NCBI GenBank assembly: GCA_003554535.1
Contig: PWGT01000024.1
Location: forward strand, 1 to 9,133
Source: Syntrophomonadaceae bacterium
GTDB taxonomy: Bacteria > Bacillota_D > Dethiobacteria > DTU022 > PWGO01
Reading direction: 5' to 3'
Length of the DNA: 9,133 nt
A program made the position numbers and the translations under genes. This document shows, piece by piece, positions 5,762 through 9,133 of this stretch (positions are counted from its first letter, which is position 1; each line of letters starts with the position of its first letter). The notes below the pieces were generated by a model that was given only the letters and a program-made list of their open reading frames with translations, searched no databases and was not told the origin of the DNA.

Positions 5762-7246
5762 CATCTTTAATAGAAATTCGGGAAATACTGCATAATTTGT
5801 GAAGTTACAGCTGCCAAGAGTGCTTATGGCTTCCAGCACTGTCTGATTAAAAACAGCAAGGCCAGGCTTTCCCCTCGTGGTATAGGGATCTACGGTAATA
5901 GGGCCATTTGACTCCAAAAATACCACATAGCCTGCTCCCAAGTGACACCCACCACGATTGGCGACTGCATAACCTAATCCTTGTCCAACCGCAGTCCGGG
6001 GCTCATAAGCAGCTAATTCCAAACCTTTGGAGTGCATAGCATAATCTTCTCCACCGTATTTCTGAGCCAAATGAGCCACTCCTTCTGCCATGTCATCACC
6101 GAGTCCACGCCTTAAGGCTATGTCTTCAATAGCCTGGGAGATATTGTCACTGCGACCAAAAGCAAGATCAGTTTTGATAAATCCGTCTTCACCGGCTTCC
6201 ATTACAAAACCGAGGGCATTTCCAAGCGATATTGTATCCAGGCCAAGGAGGTCTGCCTGGCGATTCCACTCATTAATAGCTTGCAAATCAGATATCATTA
6301 AGTTCGAGCCAAGCATACCCAGAGTTTCATACTCGGGCCCCTTGACCGGCTTTTCGTCTACTTTCACCTGTCGACCACATCTCATGGGACATCCATAGCA
6401 TCCGATATTTTTTACCAAGTATTCTTCCGCCAAAGTTTCGCCACTAATTTTATCTGCATCTTTGAATTGACCGTATTTAAAGTTACGAGTGGGGAGTGTA
6501 TGAGTGGCACTGGTTCGGTTAATAAAAATGGAAGTTCCATACTGAGGCAGCTCCTCACTGGTTGCAGGGTGCGAACGTAACTGATCCCTCCACTCCTTAC
6601 AAGCCTCTTTGAAAAGCTCCTCATTATATATGGCAGGCTTTTTATTTCCACCTGCTGAAACTGCTTTCAGGTTTTTGCTTCCCATAACCGTGCCTACACC
6701 CGATCTGCCCGCTACTCTCTCCTCGCTGACAATACATGCAAACTTGACCAGATTCTCACCAGCCGGTCCAATCACCATTTTACCAGTCTTATCTGGAAGT
6801 TGTTCCTGGGTTTTTTCCGTGTCCAGGCCCCACAAATCCCGAGCATCTTTTATTTGGACTCCTTCATCAGAAATGTCAAGGTAAACAGGATCATCCGCTT
6901 TTCCTCTAACAATCAAAGCATCATACCCTGCTCTTTTTAAATGAATCCCAAAATTGCCTCCACAGTTAGAATCTACTATGGCACCTGTTAAAGGAGACTT
7001 GGTAGTCACATTAAAACGATTGCTGCTAGGAGCCCCGGTTCCAGTAAGAGGAGCAGTAGTTACTATAAGCGCATTCTCCCCTCCCAGCGGGTCAATTCCA
7101 GGAGGAACCAGGTCATAAAGAAGCCTGGCTCCCAAACCTTTATTGCCCACATATAATTCCAACGTTTTGTCCGGAAGTGAATAACTATCTATCTTATTTT
7201 CGCTTAAATTCACTTCCAATACTTTCCCCATGTAACCATAAGCCAT
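5759..7246 (-). CDS. aor: Aldehyde:ferredoxin oxidoreductase (tungsten, AOR family), N-terminal and central part, ended early by TAG
   Basis: Tungstopterin enzymes of this family interconvert aldehydes and carboxylic acids with ferredoxin in the cytoplasm. From the ATG at 7246 the frame encodes 495 residues. It has the AOR N-terminal domain (LYVGNKGLGARLL, GAPSSNRFN, SPLTGAIVDSNCGGNFG, GYDALIVRG) and GRSGVGTVMGSKNLKA. The [4Fe-4S] ligands are C283-X2-C286-X3-C290 with the distant C480 in GSCNF. The pterin-contact motif DLLGLDTISLG and ANRGGCHLG are present. The family is about 600 residues long; here a TAG cuts off the last ~140, which continue in the same frame, giving about 635 if read through. 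A start at 7264 would add six residues, but the GGGGAGGG lies 9 bases before the ATG at 7246. A MoaD-like gene follows. The substrate is not predictable. It may be a pseudogene, a sequence error, or a gene with stop-codon read-through. Confidence 0.92.
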   Translation of the reverse strand: MAYGYMGKVLEVNLSENKIDSYSLPDKTLELYVGNKGLGARLLYDLVPPGIDPLGGENALIVTTAPLTGTGAPSSNRFNVTTKSPLTGAIVDSNCGGNFGIHLKRAGYDALIVRGKADDPVYLDISDEGVQIKDARDLWGLDTEKTQEQLPDKTGKMVIGPAGENLVKFACIVSEERVAGRSGVGTVMGSKNLKAVSAGGNKKPAIYNEELFKEACKEWRDQLRSHPATSEELPQYGTSIFINRTSATHTLPTRNFKYGQFKDADKISGETLAEEYLVKNIGCYGCPMRCGRQVKVDEKPVKGPEYETLGMLGSNLMISDLQAINEWNRQADLLGLDTISLGNALGFVMEAGEDGFIKTDLAFGRSDNISQAIEDIALRRGLGDDMAEGVAHLAQKYGGEDYAMHSKGLELAAYEPRTAVGQGLGYAVANRGGCHLGAGYVVFLESNGPITVDPYTTRGKPGLAVFNQTVLEAISTLGSCNFTNYAVFPEFLLKM

Positions 7247-7254
7247 TAAAAATA

Positions 7255-7262
7255 CCCTCCCC
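7255..7262 (-). promoter_or_regulatory. Strong ribosome binding site that fixes the AOR start
   Basis: The minus strand shows GGGGAGGG, ending about 8-9 bases before the ATG at 7246. The same bases overlap the first codons of the alternative ATG at 7264, which itself lacks a ribosome binding site. This argues for the downstream start. Confidence 0.75.
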
Positions 7263-7270
7263 ATTAATTT

Positions 7271-7367
7271 CTTTGTTAAAAATTAATCATTCAAGATAAA
7301 TAACCAAGATGAATAGCTCTTAGTCTATTAACTATTCGGTGTATAGTAAAAACATTTCTTAACAAAG
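7271..7367. repeat. Separated 9-base inverted repeat upstream of AOR
   Basis: CTTTGTTAA at 7271-7279 recurs inverted as TTAACAAAG at 7359-7367, 79 bases apart. The right arm overlaps the candidate -35 and the left arm lies in the presumed leader. A DNA-looping operator pair is possible. In such AT-rich sequence a pair like this is not far from chance expectation. Confidence 0.25.
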
Positions 7368-7370
7368 CAA
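7343..7370 (-). promoter_or_regulatory. Weak candidate promoter for AOR
   Basis: On the minus strand TTGCTT (7370-7365) stands 16 bases before TACTAT (7348-7343); each matches 4 of 6 consensus bases. It lies in the 255-base non-coding region 7247-7501, which otherwise holds inverted repeats and no open frame that looks like a gene. A factor-dependent promoter would fit a weak match of this kind, but that is inference. Confidence 0.3.
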
Positions 7371-7404
7371 AACTTTTAGCACAAAATACTCTCAATTTAT
7401 TGCC

Positions 7405-7426
7405 TTTATGAATAATTCTTCATAAA
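7405..7426. promoter_or_regulatory. Inverted repeat TTTATGAA-N6-TTCATAAA, candidate operator
   Basis: Perfect 8-base arms surround a 6-base spacer, a geometry typical of a dimeric regulator site. It lies about 35 bases upstream of the candidate AOR -35, where an activator could bind, and about 75 bases after the thioredoxin stop codon. It has no GC-rich stem or following T run, so it is unlikely to be a thioredoxin terminator. No regulator gene is in the window. Confidence 0.35.
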
Positions 7427-7501
7427 TAAACAAATCCCTGCAAAAATTGACTAAACTGAATTCCCCTACAAATTGAACCTACAAGGGAACAACAGATCAA
7501 A

Positions 7502-7825
7502 TTAGAGATGTTTATCCACTTGAGAAGCAATAGAATTCTTGGGCTGGGCACCCATGATACTCTCAACTTCTTCCCCGTTTTTAAATAACTTGAGAGTAGG
7601 AATACTCATGACTTCGTAGCTTGATGCCAAATCATTATTATCGTCTACATTAATTTTAACAATTTTGAGCTTGTCGCCATAATCTGCAGCCAATTCGTCC
7701 AAAGTTTTAGCCACCATGTTGCAGGGGCCACACCATGGAGCCCAAAAATCCACCAAAACAGGCTTGTCAGAATTAAGAACCTCCTCTTCAAAATTACCTT
7801 GATTAATTTCCTTTATTTCACCCAT
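7502..7825 (-). CDS. trxA: Thioredoxin
   Basis: A 107-residue classical thioredoxin, a small cytoplasmic dithiol reductant reduced by thioredoxin reductase. The active site WCGPC is at residues 31-35 within VDFWAPWCGPC. The cis-proline is P77 in SIPT, and the usual IDVDDN-like strand (here KINVDDNNDLA) and LFKNGEEV hairpin are all present. Length and motifs match E. coli TrxA with no extra domain or signal peptide. The ATG has AAAGGGTG about 7 bases upstream. It lies 76 bases after cooC and has a good promoter in that gap, so it may be transcribed separately from the AcsB-like/CooC pair. No thioredoxin reductase gene is in the window. Its neighbourhood of redox and CO-related genes suggests general thiol repair in an anaerobe, but a dedicated role is not shown. 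Confidence 0.96.
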   Translation of the reverse strand: MGEIKEINQGNFEEEVLNSDKPVLVDFWAPWCGPCNMVAKTLDELAADYGDKLKIVKINVDDNNDLASSYEVMSIPTLKLFKNGEEVESIMGAQPKNSIASQVDKHL

Positions 7826-7862
7826 TAGTTATCACCCTTTCTTCATAAATTTACTATCATCT

Positions 7863-7891
7863 ATTTTATACCAAAACACATCATTTGTGAA
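7863..7891 (-). promoter_or_regulatory. Candidate sigma-A promoter for thioredoxin
   Basis: On the minus strand TTCACA (7891-7886, 5 of 6 to TTGACA) stands exactly 17 bases before TAAAAT (7868-7863, 5 of 6 to TATAAT), in the gap between cooC and the thioredoxin gene. The thioredoxin ATG lies 37 bases after the -10. A short CACA-N5-TGTG dyad overlaps the -35 and spacer. Confidence 0.6.
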
Positions 7892-7901
7892 AAGGTAAAG
7901 T

Positions 7902-8642
7902 TTAAAATAGGGAGCGTATGGTCTGCATTACCGGAGTATCTGGAAATTGAAGAAATGAATGCTCATTAAAATCAAAATCGAAAACTGCCTCATCTTCAGG
8001 AAGCCACCCCAATACCGGCAAATCGCTTAAACCTGCTATTTTTTCTACGTTCTTCCCTTCCCTTGAACGACTTACTCTATTTAAAAGAAGCTGGACTTGA
8101 TTTATTTTCAAATTGCGAACAGCCACTTCCCTTATAGATTCAGCTACTCGCACTCCTTTTACCGAGAGATCGGAAACAAGGATTAATTGATCAATGTAAT
8201 CTATCACCCTCCGGTTAACCTGTTCAATACCTGCTTCTGCATCAATTATCACTACATCAAACTGTTCTGCAAGCAGGTGGATGGCTTCCCGCAAAAGAGA
8301 ATTTACTTGACAGTAACATCCTTCTTCCTCAGGCCTACCCACTGACAAAAAAGCAAGATTGCGATATTCCGTTAGAGATTCCCAGAGTTGATAATCTATA
8401 GAAGCGGCCAGAGTAGCCCGGTTTCCTTTTTCCTCGCCGGCAGAGGTTATAATTTGACCACGTAAATCATTAACGCTTTTCTTCACCGGCAAAGCCAAAG
8501 CTTGCGATAGCCCTCCGCCGGGGTCGGCATCTATGGCCAACCCCCGTATGCCTTCTTTTTCCAAAACCAGCCTGCACAATAGAGCAGAAATGGTGGTCTT
8601 CCCTACTCCTCCTTTACCGCATACAGCTATGATCCCTTTCAT
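7902..8642 (-). CDS. cooC: CooC-type P-loop ATPase (nickel insertion/maturation of CO dehydrogenase)
   Basis: A 246-residue ATPase of the MinD/ParA/CooC (SIMIBI) class. The deviant Walker A motif GKGGVGKTT is at residues 9-17, with the second signature Lys (K10). The switch region DADPGG is at 38-43 and the Walker B segment VVIIDAEAGIEQ follows. The motif GCYCQVN at 108-114 has the C109-X-C111 pair that in CooC binds metal at the dimer interface; this separates it from ParA and MinD. CooC uses ATP to load nickel into the C-cluster of CO dehydrogenase, and AcsF-type relatives act on acetyl-CoA synthase. Its ATG overlaps the TGA of the AcsB-like gene (ATGA), which implies translational coupling. 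No CO dehydrogenase gene is visible in the window; it may lie beyond 9133. The exact client, CO dehydrogenase or acetyl-CoA synthase-like, is unresolved. Confidence 0.88.
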   Translation of the reverse strand: MKGIIAVCGKGGVGKTTISALLCRLVLEKEGIRGLAIDADPGGGLSQALALPVKKSVNDLRGQIITSAGEEKGNRATLAASIDYQLWESLTEYRNLAFLSVGRPEEEGCYCQVNSLLREAIHLLAEQFDVVIIDAEAGIEQVNRRVIDYIDQLILVSDLSVKGVRVAESIREVAVRNLKINQVQLLLNRVSRSREGKNVEKIAGLSDLPVLGWLPEDEAVFDFDFNEHSFLQFPDTPVMQTIRSLF

Positions 8643-9133
8643 GCGCCCTCTTTCTCCTTGCGCAGATTCTCCCTGATTTTTTTCAAGTTTTCCACCTCTT
8701 CACATATTTCCTGGTAATCACAATTATCACAATCAAAATCCATCTCTTCATACATTTTCGTTAGTGCATCTAATATGTTTTTTACTCTGCCGGAAAGAGG
8801 CGCTAACCTCTCTAAGTAATCTCTGTCAGAAACTAAAATAACCTCAGCTTCCTCTACAAACTCCTGGCCAGCCAAGTTTTCCATTAAGGCATTTCCTAAG
8901 CTTTGCAAACTAAAATTATTATCCAAAGCTTTGTGGCTAACGCGGCACCAAACTCTTTGACGTTCCGGCCATACACGCACCGAAACTCCTTCCAGGCGGG
9001 AATCAAAAACCACATCCAGAACATCCTGGTAAGTTTTATAATCATCGGTAAATTCACCACTAACCAGAACAATCAGGCCCAGGGGAAGCTGATCACCTTC
9101 ACTCTCGCGTAAATCCGGCCCCAGCAAACTCAA
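8639..9133 (-). CDS. AcsB/CdhC-like protein (acetyl-CoA synthase beta-subunit homologue), 3' part, without the catalytic C-terminal domain
   Basis: The 164 codons seen here resemble, from memory, the central domain of the acetyl-CoA synthase subunit AcsB/CdhC: a GPDL start, LPLGLIVLVSGEF (AcsB has LPLGIVVEVAG), then SVRVWPERQRVWCRVSHKA, SLQSLGNAL and VILVSDRDYLERL. In AcsB this is followed by the large A-cluster domain with its CTLC motif and further Cys ligands. Here the protein instead ends about 30 residues after a short motif, C135-X2-C138-X5-C144 (numbered from the window edge), and a charged helix. So the first Cys pair is kept but the later A-cluster ligands are absent, and acetyl-CoA synthesis is unlikely. 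The TGA overlaps the cooC ATG, which shows that the ending is real. The TTG at 9133 is at the edge; the frame is open there, so the true start may lie outside. Homology is recalled, not computed. Confidence 0.72.
   Translation of the reverse strand: MSLLGPDLRESEGDQLPLGLIVLVSGEFTDDYKTYQDVLDVVFDSRLEGVSVRVWPERQRVWCRVSHKALDNNFSLQSLGNALMENLAGQEFVEEAEVILVSDRDYLERLAPLSGRVKNILDALTKMYEEMDFDCDNCDYQEICEEVENLKKIRENLRKEKEGA

Noticed and set aside
6090..6398. Plus-strand open frames opposite the AOR gene (also 6609-6884)
   Set aside because: They are shadows of the conserved AOR frame and contain no recognisable protein motif.
7311..7337. GAATAG/CTATTC inverted repeat as a stand-alone operator
   Set aside because: The arms are six bases with a 15-base spacer in AT-rich DNA, which is too likely by chance to list as a feature.

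Overview
The window looks like the chromosome of a strictly anaerobic, AT-rich Firmicute (clostridial or syntrophic type). The grounds are the protein families: a NuoF/NuoG-like flavin and iron-sulfur module, a tungsten-type aldehyde:ferredoxin oxidoreductase (AOR), a CooC-type nickel-insertion ATPase and a piece of an acetyl-CoA synthase (AcsB)-like protein. Ribosome binding sites are GGAGG-like and a sppA-RDD gene pair is present as in Bacillus. No rRNA, tRNA, CRISPR array or insertion sequence was seen. The taxonomic placement is inference.

Layout, plus strand (1-3760): the 3' end of a NuoF/HydB-like subunit gene, cut by the window edge; a 217-residue NuoG/HoxU-like [2Fe-2S]/[4Fe-4S] protein 4 bases later; a metallo-beta-lactamase-fold hydrolase 29 bases later; then, after a 110-base gap, signal peptide peptidase sppA and an RDD-family membrane protein. 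The first two genes would form the NADH-side electron-input part of a larger redox enzyme whose catalytic subunit is not in the window. sppA plus RDD is an envelope-quality or envelope-stress pair.

Layout, minus strand (3786-9133, read right to left): the 3' part of an AcsB-like gene overlapping cooC by ATGA; then thioredoxin behind its own good promoter; a 255-base non-coding region with inverted repeats; the AOR gene, broken by a single in-frame TAG about 500 codons in; a MoaD/ThiS-like gene; a strong stem-loop over the moaD stop codon; and finally an MscS-type channel gene that converges with the RDD gene. AOR and the MoaD-like protein fit together as a tungstopterin enzyme and a small sulfur-carrier-like partner. 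The AcsB-like protein and CooC fit carbon monoxide/acetyl-CoA metabolism.

The points most worth a second look are the in-frame amber codon in an otherwise well-conserved AOR, the AcsB-like protein that ends in a short Cys motif instead of the catalytic A-cluster domain, and unusual iron-sulfur ligand patterns in both Nuo-like subunits.
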